From Gnetum montanum (lineage: Eukaryota > Streptophyta > Gnetopsida > Gnetales > Gnetaceae), in assembly GCA_015680685.1 (NCBI GenBank), contig MNCI01003605.1, forward strand, positions 346,123 through 410,122: DNA of 64,000 nucleotides, given 5' to 3'. The notes under the pieces were generated by a model. It was given only the letters and a program-made list of their open reading frames with translations. It was not told where the DNA came from and did no database searches. Both the position numbers and the translations under genes were made by a program. Positions within the stretch are counted from its first letter, which is position 1, and the number at the start of each line of letters is the position of its first letter. Positions 35,151 to 45,975 of this stretch are shown here, in pieces.

Positions 35151-36600
35151 TCAATGGTTCCACTCCTTTGACAACTCCTGGGTTGTGAGGTAGGTGAGGA
35201 TGTGGTTGAACCAAGGGGATTCCTTGGGCACTTGCGGATTGACTGCACCTGCAAAGAGGAGTTCATCTAGAAATTGGTTAGAGAGGGGCTCCCCCTTTTC
35301 TGTGTCATCCCATCGTAACCAAGATAAGTGGTCAGCCACCACATTTTTGGTTCCCTTCTAGTCTACCATGGTAAGATCAAACTCTTGAAGAATCACCAAC
35401 CACTGGATGACGCAGGGGCTTACCATTGGTTTATTCATCAGGAATCAAATAGCACTGTGGTTAGTATGCATAAACACCTTGTATCCGAGCACATAGTGTT
35501 AAAATATTTCCAAGGTGAACACCACCACCATCAACTCCTTTTCAGTGATGGTGTAATTAAGCTAAGCACCCACAATGCTATGGCTTGCACAATGGATATA
35601 GTATGTATGTTTCTGATCATCATATTGTGTAAACATGGCTCCCAAGGTGTAATTAGATGCATCTGTCATAATGTGGAAGGGCCTGGACCAATCAGGTGCC
35701 CATAGAACTAGAGTTTCTATGAGTTTTTGTTTAAGAAATTGGAATGTAGATTCACATTCCTTGGTCCAGATGAACGGAGCATCCTTCTCTATAAGTTCTA
35801 CCAACAGCTTGATGATCTTTGAGAAGTTTTTAATGAAACGTTGGTAGTAACTAGTGTGGCCAAGGAATGACCGAACATCTTTTACGATATTTGGTTGACG
35901 GGTGATTGCTTGGATGACTCTAATCTTTTCAAGATACACGCTAATCCTTGTCTATGAGATGTGATGCCCTAGCACAATACCTTGTTGGACCATCAAATGG
36001 ATTTTTTTCCAATTGAGCCATAGATTGGTGTCTACACACCTTTTCAGAACCTACTCAAAATGGTCCAAGGCTTGCTCGAACATGGCCCTATAGGTAGAGA
36101 AGTCATCCATGAAGAATTCTATCCCATTGCCGATCTATTGCTGGAAGATGCTGAGGACAAGGCATTGAAATGTGGCAGGTGCATTACACAAGCCAAAAGG
36201 CATCTTCTTGTATGCGAAAGTCCCCCATGAACTTGTGAAAGTTTTTTTGGTCTGGTCCTCTAGTGCTATTTGGATTTGGTTATAACCACTGTAACCATCC
36301 AAAAATATATAATAGTGATGCCCTGCGATGGTGTCCAATACCTAGTCCAAAAATGGGAGTGGAAAGTGATCCTTGAAGGTATCCATGTTGAGCAATCGGA
36401 AATAAATATAGAGCCTCCATTTTCCACCTTTCTTCAACACAATAATGAGTAGGCTAACCCATTCGCTATAGGTAATAGAATATATGAACCCCACCTTTGG
36501 GAATTTTTTGATTTCATCTTTGATGACCTACTTCAGTTTAGGGTTCAATTGTCTTTATGGTTGTCGTCGTGGCTTCATGGAGGGGTCAATATAGATTCGA
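35151..36600 (-). pseudogene. RT and RNase H remnant (element C)
   Basis: RT (about 35930-36600) shows GYSGYNQIQIALEDQ, TKKTFTSSWGTFAYKKMPFG, CNAPATFQ and the active-site FMDD at 36102-36113, both Asp kept. A connection with VRSFLGHTSYYQRFIKNFS follows, then RNase H with PFHIMTDASNYTLGAMF (catalytic Asp) and ITEKELMVVVFTLE. The open run 35562-35939 covers 125 codons. Stops elsewhere make it a pseudogene, but it is the best RT/RNase H in the window and suits phylogenetic placement. Confidence 0.88.
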
Positions 36601-37630
36601 TGTTTGCAGAACCTAGGATCAACTCCAGTTAACTTAGGATATGACCATGCAAATGTAGCATCCCATTTGTTTACCACCTTCAGCAATTTCTTCTTCTATT
36701 CAAGAGCAAGGGTGGCATTGATAATTACCAGCTTTCCATTTCATAAAAATGCATATTCCAAGTGAGCTGGTAAAGACTTGAGCTCCAAGGGCTTTTGTTT
36801 GAAGCTTTCAGGAATTTGCAGCTTCCCCCAATCATCATGGTTATTAATATTGGAGACCTATTGATGAACCTCTTCCATCTCGTTCATGCTTTTAATGTAG
36901 GCTTGTACAAGCCCCTTAGATGGTTCCATGAATAATGCGCTACTAGTAGGATCAGCTATCAGCCACTGGGTGCCCTCTTAGTTGGTGGCTGTTGCGTAGA
37001 GGCACTGTTGAATAGGTAATTCCTCGATACACCAACTACATGCTTGAATGGATATCCACTTAGCAGACCATAACTACTGCACACAGTTGCACCCTGAGTC
37101 ACTGTACACAATGCATGGAACGTGCTTCTTCTCAATCTTCCTGAAAGGATTTTCCTTTGAAATTTCAAGGGATATATCTCAGAGTCCTAGTTGTGCATCC
37201 ACCATGCTCATCCAAGCTCTTCCCATGATGATTGGAAAGTTCCCCTTGTAGTTCTCCACATGGATGACCAGGAAATCAGTAGGATAGGACCACCAAAAAA
37301 TGGTGGTCACAATGTCCTCCACCAATCCCAAGGGAATGATGATGGACTAGTCTACTAATTCGATCCGAATGTTTCTCTTCTTTAGTAGGGGCAAGTTCCA
37401 GTTCTTGTACATGTCATGAGAGATCAAATTGACTCCTAACCTTGAGTCTACAAGAGCTTTGCATGGCTCATTCCTTGCCACTTGAAGATAAATGAGGGGG
37501 CTTCTCCAATCAGTCAATTTCTAGGGAAGATGACCTGCCTTAATCCAGTCGATCATGGCATGTGTGAGCATGACCATTGAGACGTTGGAGTGTGGTTGAC
37601 TTAAAGGCTGCTTGGGCAATGGAATAGTGG
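36601..37630 (-). pseudogene. aspartic protease remnant and linker (element C)
   Basis: The protease (about 37200-37600) reads MIDWIKAGHLP, SPLIYLQVARNEP, KALVDSRLGVNLI (the D-S-G motif has become D-S-R), then NFPIIMGRAWMSM. The linker (36780-37000) has GTQWLIADPTSSALFMEPS. The loss of the active-site Gly and several stops mean it is inactive. Confidence 0.8.
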
Positions 37631-37639
37631 AGGTAGTTG

Positions 37640-40040
37640 AAGGTTTAGAGGAACTGGCCATAGGTGTATATGAGGATATGTTCAAATTATTGGACTAGAA
37701 AAAATATGTTTTCATGGCTTGGGTTCTGGTCCACTTGGCTAAGGTGCCAATTGTAAGTTAATAGCCCTTGTAGCATTTCATTGTTGTGGCTGTGGTGGTA
37801 TCTCTCCCTACATTGGTGGAGCAGGTGGTAGCTGAGTGGAATGTTGTGGAGGAGTGGCAGGAGAAGGTGATGAAGGATAGAAGAGATGTGGGTTTTCCCC
37901 CCTGGGTGATGGAGATTGAGGTCAAAAATATTGTAGGGGGTAGTAATAACTTGGAATGGGTACATGATTGGAAGAGTCTCGTGGAGAGACTGGTTGCTGA
38001 ACATAGTACCCATAGGGATCTGGCTATTTGTAAGGGTACTGCTACCTTAGAAATGGCATTCCCCATGCTTGTAGGTGTTTCCACTGCTAGAAGTATTCAT
38101 AAGGTTACACTAGCACTCCACTTGGATAGTATCCTTGTTGTTGGTGGAATTGCCTTGGATTGTCTTGTGGGTAAGGCAACCTTCGGGTGTTTGTCTCTTC
38201 ACCAAGTGAGGATTCAATGCATACACCCAAAACTCTTGAAGATGTGACACCATAGGAAAACATCCCTTAGGATGTTCATATTGGCATATGCCACATTCAT
38301 CATCCTCCTCAATGTCAGAGTCTGCAACCTACTTTGCTACGACAATTTATCCTTACCCCTATATTGGGCACGTTCAGCTTCCTTCTTCTTGCACCAATCG
38401 TGATCATTACCTTGTTCTCTGGAATCTTCTGCAATTTTTAGCATACTTTGGAATTTTTCATCCAAAGAATCCCACATCTTATCAACCTTTGCTGATATTT
38501 CAGATGTAAACTTTTGTAAAGGCAAGGTCTTTCAATTCACCATTGCTTCTAGTGGTGATTCTCCCTTCTCATCATAGAATCGGACCTCCCTCTTTTTGAT
38601 GGAGGGATCCCAATTAAATTCTCTTGTACTCTCCTTCTTTATAAGTTCTCCTTCCTCCCTGGCCACCTGTTCAATGAGGCGCTGCAATTGATGGACCCTT
38701 AACTGTAACATTCGTCCATGGGCGTACACGCCAAGCTTGTTTCGCGTTTCAAAACAAAGCCCATCAATGATGTGGCAAAGTTGTGCCCACTGAGAGCAGC
38801 CATGACCAGGGCACCGATGTAGCAGTGAATAGTATCTACTCCTGGTTACATCCAAGGGTTCATGATTACCTTACTTCCACCCTTGGATCTAACATCTCAG
38901 GTTTGCCACTCTGGAGTACGTTTGATACTTTTCAATGAAAATATCAAGTATCATACTCCACCTTCTAATTGATTCCAGCTCCAAGGACCAATACTAGTTC
39001 TCTGCTTTCTTGATGAGTGTGCAAGGGAATAGCTTTAGCTTCTACCAATCATTGTCAATGTTCTGTAGGATGCAAGCATCATGGAATGCCTGCAGGTGAG
39101 TTTTTGGATTGAAGTTATATCCCCCTTCAAATCTGGGGATGTTGTTCATATCAACGCGCTTGATCCGACTATCCTTCACATGCCTACTAGGGATATGAAC
39201 TACCTTGGCTATCTGGAGCATGCTCCAAGTAGCCAACAATGTCTCATCCGAGTCATAGTCCTGATGAAGACCATGATGTCTATGATGATTTTGGCTACCC
39301 TTCCTTTCATGTCGACGAGCATTGTGTGATTGGTTGCACATTTCCTCATGTTGTCCCTTCTAAACCTTTTCACCACCATCCTTTCACTCCTTTCTACCCC
39401 AATTACGATCAAAGCCTGATCTGGATGAAGGTATAGGAGAGAGAGAGGATGGAGAAGAAGGAGAGGTATCGTCACTGCTCCGGTGTCAATATTCCCCTCT
39501 ATCCCGATGATGGCCTCGATCATCCTATCCATCTTTTCTACGTGACCCTCCATCCCCTTGAGGATCTCAGTCACTTGGAGGCTTTCTCTAGATGATGGAC
39601 TAAAGGATCTACTACCCTAGAGGAAGTTCGGTTAAGTGAGAATCATGAAAGATGGGATCGTCATCATCTTGCAGCCCTTGCAAGAATAAGGGGTTACTGA
39701 ATTGTTTCCCATTTAGGTGTTCATATCTTTCCACCTGCTACTAGTCTTGTGCTTGTTAAGCCTCAGTGGGACAATAGTCCCAGTAGTCATGGTCCTCCAT
39801 GACATACTCCACCCCATGGTCCTAGATGCCTAGTCTACCAAGATTGTGAAATAGCATTGCAGGAGTCGATTGGTCGGGTGGTAGTACGATGTTACCCTCC
39901 ATGTCCCACCATTGTAGGTGCTCATCCTAATGTAGGATGAAGGTGAAATTGGGGACATAATCATCGGGATGCTTGTACACCACCCGACATTCTTGTGGCA
40001 CTGGTGGGTTGGATACCTCTCACCTGTGAGAAGAAGTCAT
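37640..40040 (-). pseudogene. gag remnant (element C)
   Basis: It starts at the ATG 40040-40038 (MTSSHR, then a stop). The N-terminal block PNFTFILH and MEGNIVLPPDQS is shared with B and E. A Ser/His/Asp-rich middle follows, then the gag core at 39042-39341 (NNIPRFEGGYNFNPKTHLQA). The open run 38532-38855 reads LLHRCPGHGCSQWAQLCHI and is highly charged. A Gln/Pro/Tyr-rich tail reaches 37640. No CCHC knuckle is seen. It would form the particle shell. Confidence 0.78.
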
Positions 40041-40184
40041 ATTGGATGTTAGATGATCCATTTAATTAGTGTACCTTATGTTACTTTAATCTGCCTAGCA
40101 TGCGTAAATGTTACTATCCTGGGTCTGTTCCAATGACTTGGATGATAAGGTCACTAAGGTTAGAGGGTGCATATAAGACTAATA

Positions 40185-40204
40185 GTCCTTGGCAATGGTG
40201 CCAA
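40185..40204 (-). other. primer-binding site (C), tRNA-Asp type
   Basis: The minus strand TTGGCACCATTGCCAAGGAC follows the LTR end CATCA. It matches TGGCGCCGTTGCCGGGG, the complement of the plant tRNA-Asp 3' end, if each difference is read as loss of a CpG or G-to-A decay. Athila/Tat elements use such a primer. Confidence 0.7.
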
Positions 40205-41143
40205 TGATGAGTAGCTAGGTACCCCTATGCCCAACCATAGGAATCATGGGCGTTCACACACGACTCAGTCGAATTCTATAAACTGTAAGCACTTAACATA
40301 CACTTGACACTAACCAGCAAACCTTGGGTTAGAATGGTCATTATCTTTTTAATCTCACTTATGATTTTCTGATTGCAATGGTTAAGTGGGATTAAGGCTA
40401 ATGATTTTTATAGCTTTTTACTTATCTTTTGGCATCTAATTATCTTGGAATGTAAGGCTAGAGTATTGAGTAATCTAAAACTATCTTGATCTAAATCTTA
40501 ACTACTTCTAGCATAAGTATCTGATCCCATCTTCTAGGCACATTCTGAGCATCCCCTAAACACTACTGGGTTACCAGACATTAAGCATCACTAGGTTACC
40601 AAGTGTTGGATTTATGTTCGAGATGGTCATACTTATGGTCTTTACAAACTTATAAGAGAGTGAAAGTAATTAAAATAACAATAATGGAAACTTAGGTATC
40701 AAAGCATAAACATATTAAACTAATGAATGCAATAAATGACTAAGTTCAAATGCTGCAAGGAATGCTTGAAGAGTTCTTCTTTATTTTCATTCATGCTAAT
40801 GGGCTCAAATACATCAACGCTCAAATAAAGAGTTGTTCACTTTTCCTACACCTGCTGTGGGCACTTGGAAAATATTCTATCTCCTATAGGAACAAACTGC
40901 AAGATCTTTGCTACAACTAACTAAAAGGTACCTAAATGAGGTGGAAGGCCCTCTTATTTATAGGCCGAAATAGGCTCTGCATAAACAGGGCCACATCGAT
41001 GCATGGAAGGCTACGTTGACGAGGCCACGTTGATGCAACCGCGTATACATGGCCTTGTATATANAGGCCACGTTGATGCAACCGCGTATACATGGCCTTG
41101 TATATACGGCCTAGTTGATGCATCGACTAATGACACTCCATCA
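40205..41143 (-). repeat. 5' LTR of C (939 bp)
   Basis: On the plus strand it runs TGATGAGTAGCTAGG to GACACTCCATCA. The TATA box (TATTTATA on plus) is at 40955-40962 and the R inverted repeat at 40778-40785 / 40824-40831. It is longer than the 3' LTR mainly because of a 43-bp duplication. Confidence 0.9.
41023..41107 (+). repeat. 43-bp tandem duplication with an ambiguous base
   Basis: The unit beginning GGCCACGTTGATGCAACCGC occurs at 41023 and again at 41066 with no other difference. The single N of the window (41064) sits at the joint. This may be a recent duplication in U3 or an assembly artefact. Confidence 0.8.
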
Positions 41144-41148
41144 AGGGC

Positions 41149-43558
41149 ACTAGCCATAGATGAATGTGAGGGTGTGTTTAGGTTATTAAGCTAAAAAAAA
41201 TGTTTCTATGGTTTTGATTCTGATCAGCTTAGCTGGGGAACCGGTTGTAGATTGATGGCCATTGTGGCATTATGCTGTTGTGGCTATGGAGGTATTTCCC
41301 CCTACATAGGCAAAGTAGGAGGTAGCTGAGTTGAGAGTTGATGGATAGGTATGGAAGAAGGAGGTGGCAGAGGATAGTGTAGATGTGGGTTTTTCCCCTT
41401 AGGTGATGGAGATTGGGCCCAAAAGTATTCTGGAGGATAGTAATGATTTTGGAAGGTTACATGACTAGAAGAGTCCTGCGGGGAGATTGGTTGCTGAACA
41501 TAGTACCCATAAGGATCTAGGTACCAATAAGGGTATTGCTACCTTGGGGGTGGCATCCCCCATGACTGTGGGTGCTACCATTGCTAGTAGTGCTCATACG
41601 GTTGTGGCAGAGCTCCACTTGGATAATATCCCTATTGCTGGTGGAACTGCTTGGAATTGCCTTGGGGTAAGGCAATCTTCAGGGTGTTTTCCATTTTGCT
41701 AAGTGAGGATTTAGAGTGTACACCCCAGACTCTTGCAAATGTAACACCATGGGGCAACATCCCTTAAGGATGTTCATACTAGCATATGTCACATCCATCA
41801 TCTTCCTCAGTGTCCAAGTCTACAATTTATTCTACTGCAACAACGTTGCCCTTACATTTGTGGTAGTCATGTTCAGCCTCTTTTCTCCTTCATCAATCTA
41901 GATCATTACGTTGTTCTTTGGATTCTTTGATGATTTTTAGAACACTTTGGAATTTTTCATCCAAAGAATCCCATATCTTGTCCACCTTGGTCAAAATTTC
42001 AAAAGTGAACTTTTGTATAGGTAAAGTCTTCCTATTCACTGCTACATCTAGAGATGACTCCTCTTCGTCTTCATAGAATCAAACCTCCCTCTTCCAGATG
42101 GAAGGGTCTCAATTATATTCCTCTGCACTTTTCCATTTCCGTAGTTCCCCCTCTTCCGTGGCTACTTGCTCAATTAATTGTTGAAGCTGATAAGCTCTTA
42201 ACTCAAATAGCTATCCTTGAGCATAAATGCCATGAGACCTTCTTATTTCAAAACGGAGCCCATCTATGATGTGGTAGAGTTGCTCCACTTGAGAGTAGCC
42301 ATGACTAGGGCATTGGTGCAACAATAAGTAGTATCTACTTATGGCTACATCTAAGGGCTTGTGGCTACCTTGTTTCCACCTTTGAACTTTTTTGTCTCAT
42401 ATTAGACACTCTATAGTAGGTTTGGTATTTATCATTGAAAAGCTCTATCATCGTTCTCCATCACTTGATTGATTCCAGCTCCAAAGATTAGTACTGGCTT
42501 TCTACTTCCTTGATGAGTGTTTGGGGGAACAGCTTGAGTTTCTACCACTCATTTACAATATTTTTCAGGGTGCAGGTATCATGAAATGCTTATAGGTGAG
42601 TCTGTGGATCACAGTTATATTTCCCTTAAAACTTAGAAATGTTGTTCATGTCAAGGCACTTGCTCCAGCTATCCCATAAATGCCTGGTAGGTATGTGAAC
42701 TACCTCTGCTATGTAGAGCATGATTTGAGTGGCAAACAGTGGTTCATCAAAGTCATGGTCCTGATGATGGCCATGGCATCTGTGATGGTCTATGATACCT
42801 CTCCTTTCATGATAGTGATCCTCCTGTGATTGTTCACACCCTCAGGCACGTCATCCTCATCGGTCTCCTCGATCATCATCATCACAATCCCTCCTATGAT
42901 GGTTGCAATCATATTTAGAACCTAATAAAGCTAAGGTGGAAAGATGGGAATGAGTAGAAGGGGTGGGATTGCCACCCCCACTCTGGTGATCACCTCCTCT
43001 TCCATGATGATGGCCTCGACCGTCACATCCATCTTCACCTTTGCCGTGATCTCCTTTGGGAGATCCCTCAGCATCCTGGAACTCCCAGTCACTTGACCCT
43101 TTACTTTGTATGACAGATGAGATGTTTTGATGTTGGGGTGGAGATACGGAAGAATGGGAACCACGAGGAATAGGTGCCTCATGATCATGTTGGGCCGGTA
43201 GTGACAAAGGATTACTAGAATGTTTACCCTTTACTCATTCATGGTGTTGTACCTACTATAGGTCCTGCTTACATTATTCCTCATTTGGATGATAGTCCCG
43301 ATAATCATGATCCTCCATCATGTACTCCTCAAATCATTCCTAAATGCCCAATCTGGTGAGAGTTTGGAGTAGCATTCTAGGAACTGATCGATCAGGGGAT
43401 AATATAACATTGCCCTCCATGTCCTGCCATTGCATCTGCTCATTCTGATGCAAGATGAAGGTGAAGTTGGGTATATACTCATCCAGATGAGTATATATCA
43501 CCCAACATTCTTGGAGCACTTGTGGGTTGGATGCATCTCGCCTATGAGAAGAAGACAT
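41149..43558 (-). pseudogene. gag remnant (element B)
   Basis: It starts at the ATG 43558-43556 and is open for 72 codons (SSSHRRDASNPQVLQECWVI, then PNFTFILHQNEQMQW and MEGNVILSPDRSVP). Run 42857-43207 is rich in Ser, His, Gly and Asp (low complexity). The gag core lies at about 42100-42650 with stops, and the Gln/Tyr/Pro-rich tail reaches the C insertion joint. The N-terminal block is the clearest copy of a conserved region I cannot assign to a known domain. Confidence 0.78.
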
Positions 43559-43700
43559 ATTAGGGTTAAACAACAAATAACTTAGTGTGCCTTACTCTTA
43601 CCTAAGTCACCTAGTGTAAGTAGATTTTGACGTAATAGGTTCATTCCAACAAGGTAAGTGATGATCTTGCTAAGGCTAGATAGCACACAGAAAACTAACA

Positions 43701-43720
43701 GTCCTCGAAAATAGTGCCAA
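43701..43720 (-). other. primer-binding site (B), decayed
   Basis: The minus strand TTGGCACTATTTTCGAGGAC follows the LTR. It is the tRNA-Asp type site with further changes. Confidence 0.6.
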
Positions 43721-44616
43721 TGATGAGTAGCGAGGTACCCCTACTCCCAACCATACGAATCACAAGCGTTTAGGCATCACCTGGTCAAATTTTGAAGATT
43801 GCAAGCACTTACATACATAGAATTCTAGCTAGCAAAACCTTAGTTAGAGTAGTTGTTGTCTTCCCAACCTCACCTATGATATTCTAAAACAATGGTTGAG
43901 TGAGATTGAGGCCATTGATTTTTATAAGTTTTCCTATTATCTTTAAAGTCTAATTTTTCTAGTGTAGGAAATGAAAGGCTATATAATTTTATGATTGCTC
44001 TACTCTATCGCTTAACTACCCCTAGCATAAACAATCGATCCCATCCTCCATGCACATCTTGAACATGTCCTAACCACTACTAGGTTACTAGACATTAGGC
44101 GTCATTATGTTGCCAATTGCCAGAAATATGTTCAAGATGGTCATGCTTATGGTTCTCATAAACTATAAAAAGGATTGTAATTGTAAAGTGATAATAATAA
44201 AATATTTTAGAATTATTAAAATATTAGAATATTAAGATATTTTAATGATTAAGTAGTTTAATCCAAATGCTGCAAGGAATGTTCACAAAGCTCATCTTTA
44301 TTGCCAATCACGCCAATGGGCTCAGGTACATTAGCACCCAAATAAAGAGTTGTACACTCTTCAAATTTTTGCTATGGGCACTTGGGAAATATTCTAACTT
44401 TCATGGAGACAAACTGCAAAATCTTCCCTACAACTTGAACAACAAATGCCATAAATGCAGTAGGTGCACACATATTTATAGCAGAAAATGGACTTTGCAT
44501 TGACAAGGCCACATCAACACTTGAAAGGATGCATCGACGGGGTCATGTCAACATGGCCGTGTTAACGAGGCTTCGTCAATGTGGCCTAGTCGACACAATG
44601 ATTGGATGCTTCATCA
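43721..44616 (-). repeat. 5' LTR of B (896 bp)
   Basis: On the plus strand it runs TGATGAGTAGCGAGG to GATGCTTCATCA, colinear with 18022-18912. The TATA box (TATTTATA on plus) is at 44473-44480. The U3 motif array at 44500-44616 contains GTCAACATGG, GTCAATGTGG and GTCGACAC. Confidence 0.9.
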
Positions 44617-44621
44617 AAATC

Positions 44622-45000
44622 AAAACATGATTCATTAGTAATGGATTAACCAAGGCTTGCCAAGTATGGCATTGATGTTCAAAAAATCTTAGGCAATCAC
44701 AAATATAACAAAGGAGGTAGTGTGATCCCAAACAAAGAAGGGTTGTTAAATAATACCTACCAATTACTTAGACTCTAGCTCCATTAAAAAAATCAAAGAG
44801 AAGGAGAAGTCAAAGTACAACTACTTCTAGAGACCTAAACACTCTATAATAGCTTACAAAATCACATTTAACCTAGCATCATTATCAATATGAAGTAGAA
44901 AAAAATTACTTTTATTAATCTTAATAAAAATGTAGACTATCAATATGGCTACTAGTGTGGTCACAACATCAATTTTGATATTTTCCTCATAAAATATAAA
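44622..45000 (-). pseudogene. decayed protease fragment of another gypsy lineage
   Basis: The minus strand reads (right to left) VTTLVAILIVYIFIKINK, then LHIDNDARLNVI, which recalls the protease motif ALIDTGASLNVI with the active site lost. About 310 bases further (44645-44690) comes INAILGKPWLIH, a hallmark of the protease end in gypsy elements. The text differs from the proteases of A-E. It is interrupted by the solo LTR at 45006. The first bases may instead be the end of D's LTR. Confidence 0.4.
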
Positions 45001-45005
45001 GTAGT

Positions 45006-45970
45006 TGATGAGTGGCGAGGTACCCCTACACTCAACCATACGAAACAAGCATCGCACGCGCAATCCGGTCGAACTCCACAAATGGACTAGTTGTGGCACC
45101 TAGATAGTTAGCCTTAGGTCGCAATTCGCTGTCTTCCCACCTAGACTAGTTTTGCATATGTCACGTATGGTTTAGTCTAGATGAGGTGTATGATGTGTTT
45201 CCTAATTCTAACGCTACTCCTCCTTAAGGCAATGGAAAATAATATTAACTAATCTAAGCTAAGAGGAAAAGGGTAAGAAAATCTAATCTAGCCTAAGTGC
45301 GACGAGCAACTGATTCCTTGATCAACCGTACACATCTTGGACTTCGTGCACGACTACCACTAGGACTACCAAGCATAGGCCTAGGTACACCACTGGGATT
45401 ACCAAGCGCAGACCCCAAATACGCCACTGGGTTACCAAGTGTAGATCCCCCTAGCTACACCACTGGGCTACCAAGCAGTCACACTTAAATGCTCGTAATC
45501 AAGTCGTACTTGTTCCACTTCTAGGAGTTGAAGGGTGAGAGACTAATCGCGATGAGCAACCGATTCCTTAACTAGCCATACACACACGTAGATGCTCGTA
45601 GTTAAGTCGTACTCACACCGCGCTATGAAAGCAATAAATAACAAATAAATAAACTAAGTGAATGCTGCAATGATGAAGTAATCTCGATCTTTATTGCTGT
45701 TCATGTGCATGTCCAAGTACGGCACAATCGAATAAAGACACCGTACAATTACATTCACCACACTGCGGGCAGACACAGGAAAAAAATCTAACTTTGGAGG
45801 GATCAAACTGCCAGAGCTTCGCTACTCTAAAACTGGGATCCCGAACAAGGGAGAGCCGCATCTTATTTATAGATATGGAGGCGGACTGCGATATCGCGTA
45901 CGCGATATCGTAGGGGAAGATGCGATATCGCGTACGCGATATCACGGCTTGTGCGAACCGCGTCTCATCA
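45006..45970 (-). mobile_element. solo LTR of the A/D subfamily (965 bp)
   Basis: It runs TGATGAGTGGCGAGG to CGTCTCATCA on the plus strand. It is flanked by a perfect GTAGT duplication (45001-45005, 45971-45975) with no internal region. The TATA box is at 45864-45871 (TATTTATA on plus) and the R inverted repeat at 45688-45695 / 45731-45738. U3 holds two near-identical GATATC palindromes (45889-45910, 22 bp perfect; 45924-45943, 20 bp perfect). Unlike the other copies it keeps many CpG sites. The end of another LTR with the same start lies at 63725. Confidence 0.88.
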
Positions 45971-45975
45971 GTAGT

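Larger units (their letters stand above)
27899..41143 (-). mobile_element. element C: complete but decayed Ty3/gypsy retrotransposon (13.2 kb)
   Basis: It is bounded by LTRs 27899-28783 (3') and 40205-41143 (5'). The flanks are GGGGC (27894-27898) and AGGGC (41144-41148). Removing C restores B text homologous to C's own 37640-37680. It has the best-preserved pol and primer site in the window and every module of the family in order. It is younger than B, since it lies inside it. Confidence 0.92.
18022..44616 (-). mobile_element. element B: Ty3/gypsy retrotransposon with C nested in it
   Basis: The LTRs are at 18022-18912 (3') and 43721-44616 (5'). The target duplication AAATC is perfect (18017-18021 and 44617-44621). 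Without C (27899-41143 plus one duplication copy) the element is about 13.3 kb. It carries a primer site, gag, protease, RT, RNase H, integrase, non-coding region, third ORF and polypurine tract, all with stops. It landed in the 5' LTR of D. Confidence 0.9.

Noticed and set aside
44854-45099. Similarity of the minus-strand fragment to a Ty1/copia reverse transcriptase
   Set aside because: The match to QMDVKNAFL-type text was poor; the protease reading with a downstream ILGKPWL motif explains both parts better.
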